From UBA6398 sp963644855 (lineage in GTDB: Bacteria > Bacteroidota > Bacteroidia > Bacteroidales > Bacteroidaceae): DNA of 64,000 nucleotides. The notes beneath the pieces were generated by a model. It made no database searches. It worked only from the letters and a program-made list of their open reading frames with translations, and was not told the DNA's origin. The position numbers and the translations under genes were made by a program. Shown here in pieces: positions 27,506-35,046 of the stretch. The stretch is taken from the NCBI GenBank assembly GCA_963644855.1, contig CAVIQL010000001.1, forward strand, positions 1 through 64,000. The letters run 5' to 3'. Numbering within the stretch: the first letter of the stretch is position 1; each line of letters begins with the position of its first letter.

Positions 27506-27664
27506 TTATTTTTTAAGATGTTCTTTTACCTGTTCATTAGGAATCATCTGCTCATCAAAAATATAAGCACCAGTCTTAGGACTCTTCACCATTTTAATAA
27601 CCTTGGAGTAAGAGCGACCGTCTTTTTTACCCTCGTGAAGGGTTGCAACTACTTTCTTTGCCAT
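27506..27664 (-). CDS. DUF4295 family small protein
   Basis: This is a 52-aa basic protein starting MAKKVVATLHEG and containing the conserved KVIKMVKSPKTGAY core of DUF4295. The family is found in Bacteroidota directly after rpmG, as here (14-base gap). Its role is unknown, but the context and charge suggest a ribosome-associated protein. It is too short for most ORF cut-offs and was read directly from the minus strand: start ATG at 27664, stop TAA at 27506. Confidence 0.92.
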   Translation of the reverse strand: MAKKVVATLHEGKKDGRSYSKVIKMVKSPKTGAYIFDEQMIPNEQVKEHLKK

Positions 27665-27678
27665 GTTGTAATGTTATT

Positions 27679-27870
27679 TTACTTGATTTCCTTATGAATT
27701 GTCATACGTTTCAGAATGGGGTTGTATTTCTTCAACTCCATACGGTCGGGTGTGTTCTTGCGGTTTTTCGTTGTTATGTAACGAGAAGTTCCGGGCAGCC
27801 CGCTGTTTTTCATTTCAGTGCATTCCAAAATCACCTGCACTCTATTGCCTTTAGCTTTCTTGCCAGCCAT
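27679..27870 (-). CDS. rpmG: 50S ribosomal protein L33
   Basis: The protein has 63 residues, with VQVILECTEM, SRYITTKNRKNTPDRMELKKYNP and a basic C terminus as in L33. It has only one Cys in the positions that make a zinc ribbon in some bacteria, so it is the zinc-free type. It lies between rpmB and DUF4295 on one short transcript, 22 bases after rpmB. Confidence 0.96.
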   Translation of the reverse strand: MAGKKAKGNRVQVILECTEMKNSGLPGTSRYITTKNRKNTPDRMELKKYNPILKRMTIHKEIK

Positions 27871-27892
27871 TTTTATTCCCTTTCTATATTTA

Positions 27893-28153
27893 TTAAGCTA
27901 TAACCTTGATATCTTTGAGGTCGCAGAAACCTTTTTCGAGTGCGCTACGAAGAGCGGCATCAAGACCAACTTTATTGATTAAACGCAAACCTGCTGCCGA
28001 GATAGTGAGACTAATCCAGCATTCCTCTTCGGGATAATAGAATTTCTTGGTAAAGAGATTCGCATCAAACGTGCGCTTTGTGCGCAGTTTTGAATGCGCT
28101 ACGTTATTGCCACGCATCGCGCGCTTTCCTGTGATTTGACAAATCTTAGACAT
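27893..28153 (-). CDS. rpmB: 50S ribosomal protein L28
   Basis: The 86-aa protein starts MSKICQITGKRAMRGNNVAHS, the L28 signature, and continues with KRTFDANLFTKKFYYPEEECWISLTISAAGLRLINKVG. It is the first gene of the rpmB-rpmG-DUF4295 transcript, with a textbook Bacteroidales promoter about 70 bases upstream. Confidence 0.97.
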   Translation of the reverse strand: MSKICQITGKRAMRGNNVAHSKLRTKRTFDANLFTKKFYYPEEECWISLTISAAGLRLINKVGLDAALRSALEKGFCDLKDIKVIA

Positions 28154-28222
28154 TGCTATTTCGTTATTTTTATTTCCTGTAAATCTGCCGTTTTGTTTCT
28201 TCTACGGCGTTCTTTCGAGGCG

Positions 28223-28253
28223 CAAAGTTACAAATAATAAATTGAATAGCAAA
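28223..28253 (-). promoter_or_regulatory. rpmB promoter (-33 TTTG, 19-base spacer, -7 TAACTTTG)
   Basis: On the minus strand TTTG (28250-28253) is followed after 19 bases by TAACTTTG (28223-28230), a full match to the Bacteroidales consensus. The leader to the rpmB ATG would be about 60 nt. Confidence 0.85.
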
Positions 28254-28316
28254 AACACAGTGCAAAATTTTATGTACAAAAACCGCATTTTTAGGATTTT
28301 CGGAGTGGCAAACGTT

Positions 28317-29447
28317 TTATTTGGCGCCTTTTTGGCGGTTGTCTTTACGACAAAGCATTTGACAATTCTCCTCAATGGTCTGTCCTCCTTCACACCAGGG
28401 CGTGATATGATCGGCTTCCATATCCTTTATGTCGAATTCTTTTCCGCATATTGCGCATTTGTGTTTTTGTTTTTCGTAGACTTTTATTTTTGTCTTGTCA
28501 TCGAATGCGCGCAGATTGAGATATTTTTCCTCGCGTGTCAATACGTATGGAATTATTCCTTTGTAGTTTTGCACTTCATCGTCAAGTAATAGCGCATGGA
28601 TTTCTTTTTCCATGGCATCGCGGTCGAGTTGCTTGTCGTGGAAGTTGTTGTAGAGTTCGCCCCAGGCTATTCCTTTTACTATTTTCCCATATTCTTTTTC
28701 TTTTATTATGTTGAACGATGATTCTGCCCAGTTTATTACCGATTGATAGTAAATCCACAAAGGCACGGCATTGGTGTCGTGTTGATGTTCCGCCATGTAG
28801 CTGCATATTTCATTGTCATCGTCTTTTCCATATTGGGAAAGGCAAATCCATTTTATTGCAGTTTCAAGATATTCCTGCCTTATTGTCGAACCATTTACCA
28901 ATTTGCTGCCTTTTTGATAGGCTGGACAATTTGTTTTGGAGAAATAACGTTTTGCATCGCTCACAAATGTACCGGCATAAACGGCGTTGCGAAGTTCTTG
29001 TTTGGTAAGTGCTTCTCCGGCTATGTTTACTGTTTCAAACCAGTCTAATTTTTCGCTGTCTGTACCGGAGCAAAAATAAACCATGAGCTCGTAGTCGAGG
29101 ATTTGTTGCTGCTCGTCGTTTGAAAGGTTGTGGAAATAACGGTTCTCAAACATGAAATCGCCGTTCACGTATTGGCATATAGATATTGTGCGCTGCTGTC
29201 CGTCGAGCACTTCATAGGGAACGGGGTTGTCGGCATCGCGTTCCACCCAATACATCACGTTTAGCGGAAAATTGTTTCTCACAGTGTGTATCACGGCATC
29301 GCGTTGCTTTTCTTTGTAAATGAATTCGCGTTGATAGGGTGGGCGTATGTCGAGTTTTCCGCCGTATCCTCTTACGCCTTGCTCGTTGTTGTCTTCATAG
29401 TTTTTCGTTAATTCGCGAATTGTAATCTGATGCAGTTCTATGTTCAT
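28317..29447 (-). CDS. DUF262 / HNH endonuclease domain protein (putative restriction nuclease)
   Basis: The N-terminal DUF262 (ParB-like NTPase fold) shows IRPPYQREF at about residues 34-42 and the hallmark DGQQR at 82-86. The C-terminal 45 residues form an HNH nuclease: paired Cys331/Cys334 and Cys362/Cys366 region for structural zinc, with ADHITPW (His347), Asn361 and Asn370. The DUF262-HNH layout resembles GmrSD and SspE, which are modification-dependent or phage-defence nucleases. It follows an EcoRI-family adenine methylase gene by 36 bases on the same strand, which makes a restriction-modification or defence pair likely. The cleavage target and whether methylation protects or triggers are unknown. 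Confidence 0.82.
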   Translation of the reverse strand: MNIELHQITIRELTKNYEDNNEQGVRGYGGKLDIRPPYQREFIYKEKQRDAVIHTVRNNFPLNVMYWVERDADNPVPYEVLDGQQRTISICQYVNGDFMFENRYFHNLSNDEQQQILDYELMVYFCSGTDSEKLDWFETVNIAGEALTKQELRNAVYAGTFVSDAKRYFSKTNCPAYQKGSKLVNGSTIRQEYLETAIKWICLSQYGKDDDNEICSYMAEHQHDTNAVPLWIYYQSVINWAESSFNIIKEKEYGKIVKGIAWGELYNNFHDKQLDRDAMEKEIHALLLDDEVQNYKGIIPYVLTREEKYLNLRAFDDKTKIKVYEKQKHKCAICGKEFDIKDMEADHITPWCEGGQTIEENCQMLCRKDNRQKGAK

Positions 29448-29483
29448 GATATTTTGTTTTTAGTATTTCGAGTAATGTGCTGA

Positions 29484-30515
29484 TTATTTCTTACGTCGAA
29501 TGAACAGTCTTTTGTAAGTGTTGTTTCCTTTGATAGATGGATTCATATTGGTGGCTTTATCCCATTCTGCAGGTCTTCCGTAATTATAAGAACAACCGAG
29601 GATTTCAAATTGTTCGGGATTGTGTTTATGTAGGAACGAAACTGGTACGCCCATTACTCCATAGTAATCGCAAGGAATGTCTTCTATCTTTTTAATATGT
29701 ATGGCATCGTAGTTGTCGTATTTGGGATATTTTTCGGGCGAGTAGTTCTTATATAATATGAGTTCTTCGTTGCGTTTGGGAATCTCAAGATTGGTAAACC
29801 AACATATGTTGCCGAAACTTCTCCACCTTTTGCCGTTTTTATCAATCCACGATCTTGTTTTTCTGTCTGGGTAATCGTCGGGAACCCTGAAAGCTTGGTC
29901 GCCATATTTATAGCCAAGCCAAATTTGGTTGTTGTAGATAAAAGGAAAGATATCTTTATATGTTGTTTTGTTTATGTCTCCCATTATTATAAACTTCTTG
30001 TTGTATTTCATAAGTAGCGGCACGTATTCCCGAAATAGGGTGAACGGCGGATTTGTTACCACAATGTCGGCTTCTTTTAGGAATTCCACGCACTCGGGCG
30101 AACTAAAATCGCCGTTGCCTTTGAGAAGTTTTACCACGTGCTTGTCTTGCGACAAAAGCAGTTTGACATCTTCGAGGTCTATTCGCCCGTCGCCGTTATA
30201 GTCTTTCATTTCGGTAATCTCCACCTTGTAGGCTTTTCGCGGGGTTTGCTTCATTTCTTCAAACAAAAACTCATTGCCCGATATTGGTGAGCCGTTGTAG
30301 CAGGTGGATATGAGTTTTTTCAAACCAAACTCGTTGAAATTCGCTGCGAAATACTTGAAAAAGTTGCTTTCATAGGGGTCGTCGCAATTACACAGAATGG
30401 TTTTGCCCGCAAAGTGTTTACGGTAGTGTTTCAATTCGTTTTCAATGTCGGGCATTTGGGTGTAAAACTCGTTCTGCTTGGTTCGCTTTGCCACATTAAG
30501 GTTCTTGTTTGCCAT
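29484..30515 (-). CDS. Adenine-specific DNA methyltransferase, EcoRI family
   Basis: This 343-aa protein resembles the M.EcoRI family (EcoRI_methylase): the opening NVAKRTKQNEFYTQ, the CNCDDPYESNFFKYFA stretch and the catalytic motif IV NPPF at 155-158. Such enzymes make N6-methyladenine. An odd insert at residues 105-121, DYNGDGRIDLEDVKLLL, has the spacing of an EF-hand/dockerin calcium loop. It may be a lineage-wide insertion of this family. No EcoRI-like endonuclease follows; instead a DUF262-HNH gene does. The gene is preceded by an exceptionally long, structured leader. Confidence 0.85.
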   Translation of the reverse strand: MANKNLNVAKRTKQNEFYTQMPDIENELKHYRKHFAGKTILCNCDDPYESNFFKYFAANFNEFGLKKLISTCYNGSPISGNEFLFEEMKQTPRKAYKVEITEMKDYNGDGRIDLEDVKLLLSQDKHVVKLLKGNGDFSSPECVEFLKEADIVVTNPPFTLFREYVPLLMKYNKKFIIMGDINKTTYKDIFPFIYNNQIWLGYKYGDQAFRVPDDYPDRKTRSWIDKNGKRWRSFGNICWFTNLEIPKRNEELILYKNYSPEKYPKYDNYDAIHIKKIEDIPCDYYGVMGVPVSFLHKHNPEQFEILGCSYNYGRPAEWDKATNMNPSIKGNNTYKRLFIRRKK

Positions 30516-30518
30516 AAA

Positions 30519-30709
30519 TGATTGATAGTTTTAACGAGCACCGACTATCAATCACGCCAAGACACAATAAAAGCGTGATGCTCTTATTGCGTTTAGCTTA
30601 GGGGCAGCGTAGGATGGAAACCCCTTCCTCTCAAAATAAGCGCACCACGCCATGCGACGTGAGCATTGCTTATACGAGAGGAAAGGTGTACCGCTACGGA
30701 TCACCTTTC
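30519..30709 (-). promoter_or_regulatory. Highly structured leader or RNA upstream of the methylase
   Basis: Five hairpins fill 190 bases ending four bases before the ATG. They are: 30519-30528 with 30545-30554 (perfect 10 bp); 30565-30574 with 30580-30589 (one mismatch); 30600-30604 with 30621-30625; TTCCTCTC 30625-30632 with 30676-30683, enclosing ATAAGC 30636-30641 with 30668-30673; and GAAAGGTG 30681-30688 with 30702-30709, enclosing CCG/CGG. The last overlaps its neighbour by three bases, so the two may be alternative folds. The loop of the third contains CGTAG and that of the fifth CTACG, so a kissing contact is possible. I do not recognise a known riboswitch or ncRNA. With a promoter near 30855 it would be a 5' leader of about 330 nt. 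Confidence 0.45.
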
Positions 30710-30851
30710 ACATATTATTTCTGTGTTGTTTATTTCCAAATAGTTTCCTACGCTTTTGGCTAAACGCGAAATAATAGCGAATGCTTTTTTAGTTTTTACC
30801 GATAAGACAGCGAAGCGCGCAAACTGCAAAGTGTGCGTTGTTCGCCATTTG

Positions 30852-30859
30852 CAAATATA
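30852..30859 (-). promoter_or_regulatory. Putative -7 box for the methylase/nuclease operon
   Basis: The minus strand reads TATATTTG. It is the best TAnnTTTG match upstream of the methylase and would place its 5' end near 30845, making a leader of about 330 nt. The 30710-30850 stretch otherwise shows nothing clear. Confidence 0.45.
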
Positions 30860-30931
30860 ATGATTTCCGCAAATATTGCGAATGTTGGAGGGGGCAATAT
30901 GCTCGATGAAAAATGTTTCCGCATATCAAAA

Positions 30932-31013
30932 AAACAATGTCAGACCTTTTTTAAAAAATATCGGTTATTGTTTAAAAAATATCGGTTATTATTTTCGCGA
31001 TAAGCCATGTGGC
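30932..31013. repeat. Mosaic palindromic repeat, copy 6
   Basis: Three consecutive 21-bp units occupy 30932-30952 (TGTCAGACC core), 30953-30973 and 30974-30994 (both TATCGGTTATT core). They are followed by a TCGCGATAAGCCATG tail. The copy lies in the divergent gap between the methylase and the DUF1080 lipoprotein. Past it, TAACTTCG at 31068-31075 is a near-consensus -7 box for the lipoprotein gene. Confidence 0.85.
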
Positions 31014-31103
31014 TTTTATAGCATTAAATGTGGGCGAAATATACTATGGCTTTTGAGAAATAATGCCTAACTTCGCGAGGCTAACAAACAAATACCATAA
31101 ATT

Positions 31104-32555
31104 ATGGACGCAATATATTTTTTACAGAAAAAACTTTCGTGTGCAGCGATAGCCGGTCTGTTAATGACTTTCGGCGTTTCGTGCAGCAATTCTCAAACCG
31201 GAGAGCAACAACTTACCTCTTGGAGCTCGCTCGATGGCAAGACAACAGTTCAACAACCTGAAATCGCGGTGAAGAATGGCGATGTGTTGAAAGCAGAAGG
31301 CGACTACAAAAATTTTGAACTGAACGGAAAGGTTTATACTTCCCAAGACGCCGAGGCTTCAATGCTTTTCCATTCCGACGGAAAGAGTGGTTATGAAGTT
31401 CTTTTCCACAACGGGGCAATCGATGGTACTACCAAAACCGGCAGCCTTTGCGCTGTGCGCAATCTTTATCGCTCATTGGCAGCCGACAGTGCGTGGACAG
31501 ATTTCCGAATTGCGGTAAAAGGCAAGAACATATCCGTTAATATCGGCGGCACAGACGTGGTTTGCTATACCGAGCCGGCACAACCTTATCGTTTGAAGGA
31601 ATATGCTTCGCGTTTGCTCGGACATGGCGCGTTTGTGCTGGTAGGAAAGAAAGGCGAAGTACGCTTCAAGGATTTAAAAGTAACCGCATTGCCCGAAAAC
31701 GCACGCAATTCAAACGACACGCTACCCGCCATAGACGAACAAACCGACAGCATAATTCGTTTACAACAGCGCGGATTTCCCGTGATAGACTATCATGTGC
31801 ATCTCAAAGGCGGACTGACCAAAGAACAAGCTCATGCCATGTCGATGAATTATGGCATTAATTATGGTATTGCCCCGAATGCGGGCGAAGGCGGCATAGG
31901 TCGTATGCTTTCTACCGACGAAGAAGTTTACCAATATTTCAATGAGGTAAAACCATTGCCGTTTCTTTGTGGCGTGCAAGGCGAAGGGCGTCGTTGGTCT
32001 ACGCAATTCTCGCCAAAGGCATTGGGCATATTTGATTATCTGTTCACCGATGCAATGACAATAATGGACAAAGGAGTTCGCACTCGCCTATACCACCCCG
32101 AAGAAGTGCATCTTGACGGGCGCAGCAAGGAAGAATATATGGATCTTATCGTGAGTCAAATCGAAAAAATCCTATCTTACGAGCCTGCAGATATATATGC
32201 CAATCCTACTTACCTACCCGAAATTTTGAATGCTGACTATGATAAATATTGGACAGACGAGCGTGTGAACCGCATGTTGGATGTGATGCAAAAATATCAT
32301 ATTGCCCTCGAAATAAATCCGCGTTACAAGATTCCAAGTTTCGATATTATTCGCAAGGCAAAGGCTCGCGGAATGAAATTTACTTTTGGAACAAACAACG
32401 AGAACGCTGATTTTGGAAAATTGGAGTATGCTATTCAAGCCATATATGCTTGCGGATTAACAAAAGACGATATTTGGTTCCCGTCGATGAGTGTTCGTCG
32501 CGATAGAGTGCCGGTTGATTATAATGGTTTCAAAAAAGCGGCAGCGCAGAAATAG
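31104..32555 (+). CDS. Lipoprotein fusing a DUF1080-like domain to a metal-dependent hydrolase domain
   Basis: The signal peptide ends in FGVSC (lipobox, Cys27). Residues about 35-195 form a concanavalin-like beta-sandwich as in DUF1080 (3-keto-disaccharide hydrolase-type), ending with GEVRFKDLKVTALPENA. From about 215 a PHP/amidohydrolase-like TIM-barrel follows: FPVIDYHVHLKGGLT gives the first H-x-H metal pair, later IALEINPRYKIPS and MKFTFGTNNENAD. A two-domain enzyme attached to the envelope and acting on a saccharide derivative is an inference. It stands alone, flanked by repeat copies 6 and 7. Confidence 0.8.
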   Translation: MDAIYFLQKKLSCAAIAGLLMTFGVSCSNSQTGEQQLTSWSSLDGKTTVQQPEIAVKNGDVLKAEGDYKNFELNGKVYTSQDAEASMLFHSDGKSGYEVLFHNGAIDGTTKTGSLCAVRNLYRSLAADSAWTDFRIAVKGKNISVNIGGTDVVCYTEPAQPYRLKEYASRLLGHGAFVLVGKKGEVRFKDLKVTALPENARNSNDTLPAIDEQTDSIIRLQQRGFPVIDYHVHLKGGLTKEQAHAMSMNYGINYGIAPNAGEGGIGRMLSTDEEVYQYFNEVKPLPFLCGVQGEGRRWSTQFSPKALGIFDYLFTDAMTIMDKGVRTRLYHPEEVHLDGRSKEEYMDLIVSQIEKILSYEPADIYANPTYLPEILNADYDKYWTDERVNRMLDVMQKYHIALEINPRYKIPSFDIIRKAKARGMKFTFGTNNENADFGKLEYAIQAIYACGLTKDDIWFPSMSVRRDRVPVDYNGFKKAAAQK

Positions 32556-32599
32556 AAAAATACAAAATGTGAGCGTATGCGGAAAAACAATGCCGCATA

Positions 32600-32688
32600 T
32601 CCGAGAAACGAAGTCCGATATTGTTTAAACGATATCGGACTTCGTTTTAACAAGATGCCTTGGAATTTTTACGATATCAAATGTGCCT
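32600..32688. repeat. Mosaic palindromic repeat, copy 7
   Basis: A 42-bp dyad centred on GTTTAAAC (32623-32630) spans 32606-32647. Each arm reads from AAACGAAGTCCGATA, and there is a single mismatched pair (T32622/G32631). The module GATGCCTTGGAATTTTTACGATATC follows to 32678. The copy lies between the convergent lipoprotein and recA genes. Confidence 0.85.
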
Positions 32689-32760
32689 AAAACCAATTAC
32701 TCAAAAAGGCGAAAAAGTGCCGATAACCGAGACGGGAAAGGCGTTGCGTTTAAAAACAAA

Positions 32761-32805
32761 AAGCCCCAAACTGCCGCCATAAGGCTGAAACGCAGATTGG
32801 GACTT
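32761..32805 (-). terminator. Terminator of recA
   Basis: AAGCCCCAAACTGC (32761-32774) pairs with GCAGATTGGGACTT (32792-32805) with two mismatches, followed on the minus strand by T-rich sequence. It starts 18 bases past the recA stop. Confidence 0.75.
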
Positions 32806-32823
32806 GATGTTATAGAATTTAGA

Positions 32824-33897
32824 TTATTCGTTGCCCATTTCAGAATCGTCGGAATCGTCTCCTTCTTCGATATTTGGGTTGCCATTAAGGAACTCTACTA
32901 CTTTGTTCTCTATTTCCTGGCGGAATTCAAGGTTGTCTTTCAACAGACTAATCACAGAATCGCGACCTTGTCCGATTTTGGTATCTCCATAACTGAACCA
33001 CGAACCACTTTTCTTGATTATGTTGTTGTCGATAGCAACGTCTATTAATTCGCCAACGCGTGAAATTCCTTCTCCGAATATAATGTCGAATTTGCAGACG
33101 CGGAATGGGGGAGCAACTTTGTTTTTTACGATTTTTACGCGCACTTTGTTTCCGTACACTTTATCGCCTGTTTTCAACGCTTCGGCTTTGCGTATGTCCA
33201 AACGCACCGAAGCGTAGAATTTCAACGCATTTCCGCCCGTTGTTGTCTCGGGATTGCCATACATTACTCCGATTTTCTCGCGCAACTGGTTGATGAAAAT
33301 GCAGGTAGTGCGGGTTTTGCTTATCACAGAAGTGAGTTTGCGCAAAGCTTGGCTCATTAGTCGTGCCTGCAAGCCCACTTTGTTTTCTCCCATAACGCCT
33401 TCGATTTCGGCTTTGGGGGTTAACGCTGCAACAGAGTCGATTACTACGATATCTACAGCGGCTGAGCGAATGAGTTGGTCGGCTATGTCGAGTGCTTGTT
33501 CGCCGTTGTCGGGTTGCGAAATCAGCAAATCGTCAACTTTTACTCCGAGTTTGGCTGCATAGAAACGGTCGAAAGCGTGCTCAGCGTCTATAAATGCAGC
33601 AATGCCGCCTGCTTTCTGCGTTTCGGCAATGGCATGCAGGGCGAGAGTTGTCTTTCCCGAACTTTCGGGACCGAATATCTCTACGATTCTTCCGCGTGGA
33701 TATCCGCCCACACCCAATGCTGCGTCGAGCATAATGCTTCCGCTGGGAATTACTTCCACTTTTTCTACGTGTTCGTCTCCGAGGCGCATGATTGTGCCTT
33801 TGCCAAAGTCTTTTTCTATCTTCGCCATTGCGGCTTGCAGCGCTTTCAGTTTTTCGCTGTTTGCCGAGGGCGTTTCTTCAATATTCTTTTTTGCCAT
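32824..33897 (-). CDS. recA: Recombinase A
   Basis: RecA is the DNA strand-exchange ATPase that also triggers SOS. Features: Walker A GPESSGKTT, the VVIDSVAALTPKAEIEG Walker B region, the L2-region INQLREKIGVMYGNPETTTGGNALKFY, and an acidic tail (EEGDDSDDSEMGNE). The protein is 357 aa when started at MAKKNIEET. A much longer reading frame upstream (to 34176) was rejected because the start at 33897 matches all known RecA N termini and a TATCTTTG box lies at 33942-33949, inside the extension. Confidence 0.98.
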   Translation of the reverse strand: MAKKNIEETPSANSEKLKALQAAMAKIEKDFGKGTIMRLGDEHVEKVEVIPSGSIMLDAALGVGGYPRGRIVEIFGPESSGKTTLALHAIAETQKAGGIAAFIDAEHAFDRFYAAKLGVKVDDLLISQPDNGEQALDIADQLIRSAAVDIVVIDSVAALTPKAEIEGVMGENKVGLQARLMSQALRKLTSVISKTRTTCIFINQLREKIGVMYGNPETTTGGNALKFYASVRLDIRKAEALKTGDKVYGNKVRVKIVKNKVAPPFRVCKFDIIFGEGISRVGELIDVAIDNNIIKKSGSWFSYGDTKIGQGRDSVISLLKDNLEFRQEIENKVVEFLNGNPNIEEGDDSDDSEMGNE

Positions 33898-33941
33898 GTT
33901 AATGCTTGGCTTTGTGCCTTGTTTGCTTTGTTTATGATATA

Positions 33942-33949
33942 CAAAGATA
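33942..33949 (-). promoter_or_regulatory. Putative -7 box for recA
   Basis: The minus strand reads TATCTTTG, 44 bases before the recA ATG. No LexA-like dyad was seen around it. Confidence 0.5.
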
Positions 33950-34052
33950 GAAATAATTTTCAGAATTGAAACCAAGCAGTCTTTTTTTATCATAAACCGA
34001 ATGTCGTAGCGTGGGAGTGGGGCAGAATGGCTTGGATTTACGCTTAATTCTT

Positions 34053-34060
34053 TAATTTTG
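34053..34060 (+). promoter_or_regulatory. Putative -7 box for the nucleosidase gene
   Basis: TAATTTTG fits TAnnTTTG and has a partial -33 match (TTG at 34032-34034). The in-frame TTG at 34058 lies inside it, which excludes that codon as the start. Confidence 0.5.
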
Positions 34061-34075
34061 CAGATACAACGAAAT

Positions 34076-34663
34076 ATGTTTGACATGGGAAATCGAAAAA
34101 TTTTGATATCATTTGCTTTGCCGGAAGAGACGCCCGACTTTGCGGCAAGCGAAACAGTGAGAGTGATAACCACCAAGGTTGGAAAGGCGAGCGCTGCCTA
34201 TAGGCTTACAAAAAACATCTTGGATTTTAAGCCCGACATAGTGATAAATGCAGGCACGGCGGGAACTGTGAAATGGAATGTGGGAGATATTGTGGTTTCG
34301 AGGCGTTTCTACGACCGCGACCTTGCTCCGCTTACAATCGAGGGCGTGGTTAGCGAAATTGAAGTGGAAGAGGCTTTGAAAATTCCCTCGATTATTGAAA
34401 ACCGCGAGAACTTCGGCGATTTTGTGGTGAATACCGGCGATGACTTTGTTACGGATTTGTCGACTGTGGTGGGAGATGTTATTGATATGGAGGGATTTGC
34501 GCAAGCTGTGGTTTGTCAGTCTGAAAACATTCCCTTTGTTTCTGTGAAATATATCACAGATATTATCGGTCAAAACAGTGTTAAGGTGTGGAACGAGAAA
34601 CTTGCCGATGCGCGCAAGGCTCTTGGAGATTACTTCAACAGGTATGTTTTCCCGCTTATTTGA
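34076..34663 (+). CDS. Nucleosidase of the PNP/MTA-SAH nucleosidase superfamily
   Basis: This is a 195-aa (from ATG 34076) cytoplasmic protein. The phosphorylase superfamily pattern is visible: DIVINAGTAGTVKWNVGDIVVSRRFYDRDL, and a C-terminal DMEGFAQAVVCQSENIPFVSVKYITD, where the Met-Glu pair binds the ribose hydroxyls and the Asp acts on the base. This arrangement fits 5'-methylthioadenosine/S-adenosylhomocysteine nucleosidases, although the protein is shorter than E. coli Pfs (232 aa). A start three codons later (34085) is equally possible. It is a single-gene transcript. Confidence 0.82.
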   Translation: MFDMGNRKILISFALPEETPDFAASETVRVITTKVGKASAAYRLTKNILDFKPDIVINAGTAGTVKWNVGDIVVSRRFYDRDLAPLTIEGVVSEIEVEEALKIPSIIENRENFGDFVVNTGDDFVTDLSTVVGDVIDMEGFAQAVVCQSENIPFVSVKYITDIIGQNSVKVWNEKLADARKALGDYFNRYVFPLI

Positions 34664-34669
34664 CGTAGT

Positions 34670-34771
34670 AAAAAAAACAAGGCATATGGTTTTTCTAATA
34701 TCCGATATTTTTTAAACAATGTCGGATATTTTTTAAATAATGTCAGACATTGTTTTTGCGATAAGCCTTAT
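34670..34771. repeat. Mosaic palindromic repeat, copy 8
   Basis: An inverted tail with AAGGCATATGG, a partial unit (34697-34713) and two full 21-bp units (34714-34734 and 34735-34755) are followed by TTGCGATAAGCCTTATG. Unit 34714-34734 carries the full AAACAATGTC half-site. The copy lies in the 383-base gap between the nucleosidase and proC; the rest of the gap (34772-35017) has no recognisable gene. Confidence 0.85.
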
Positions 34772-35017
34772 GTTTTTTGCAGAAAGAATATTTGGACGGA
34801 AATATCTAAGACATAGGGAGATATATAAGTCTTGGTAGTTTTGCGCATTTGGAGCTTGGGAGCATGGCAAAGAATGTTGTGCCTTGGGTGTGCCAAAAGT
34901 AATGTGCACATTCAAAGTTTGCGGCTTTTTGCAGGTTGGTAAACTTTTATACAATGCATTTTGACGGAAAAAGGTGCGGTTCGGTCTTTTTGTGTCGGCT
35001 TTTCTTTGCAAAAAGAC

Positions 35018-35025
35018 TAACTTTG
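35018..35025 (+). promoter_or_regulatory. Putative -7 box for proC-proB-proA
   Basis: TAACTTTG, the commonest form of the -7 box in this window, lies 21 bases before the proC ATG at 35047. The TTTG at 34989-34992 is 25 bases upstream, slightly too far for -33. Confidence 0.55.
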
Positions 35026-35046
35026 TTTCAATTTACAGTCAAAAGC

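Noticed and set aside
28154..28316. Small gene in the gap between the rpmB promoter and the DUF262 gene
   Set aside because: The 63-aa frame at 28202-28393 crosses the rpmB promoter and the end of the DUF262 gene and has no family resemblance.
30601..30710. Structured region as a tRNA, tmRNA, RNase P or SRP RNA
   Set aside because: None of the conserved cores (T-loop, resume codon region, P4 or SRP tetraloop) is visible, so it is reported only as an unknown structured leader.
30932..30994. Three tandem 21-bp units as a CRISPR array
   Set aside because: There are no spacers between the units, repeats are palindromic and diverged, and no cas genes are present.
32824..34176. RecA reading frame extended upstream to 450 aa
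   Set aside because: The extension crosses a TATCTTTG promoter box and the nucleosidase start. MAKKNIEET at 33897 is the normal RecA N terminus.
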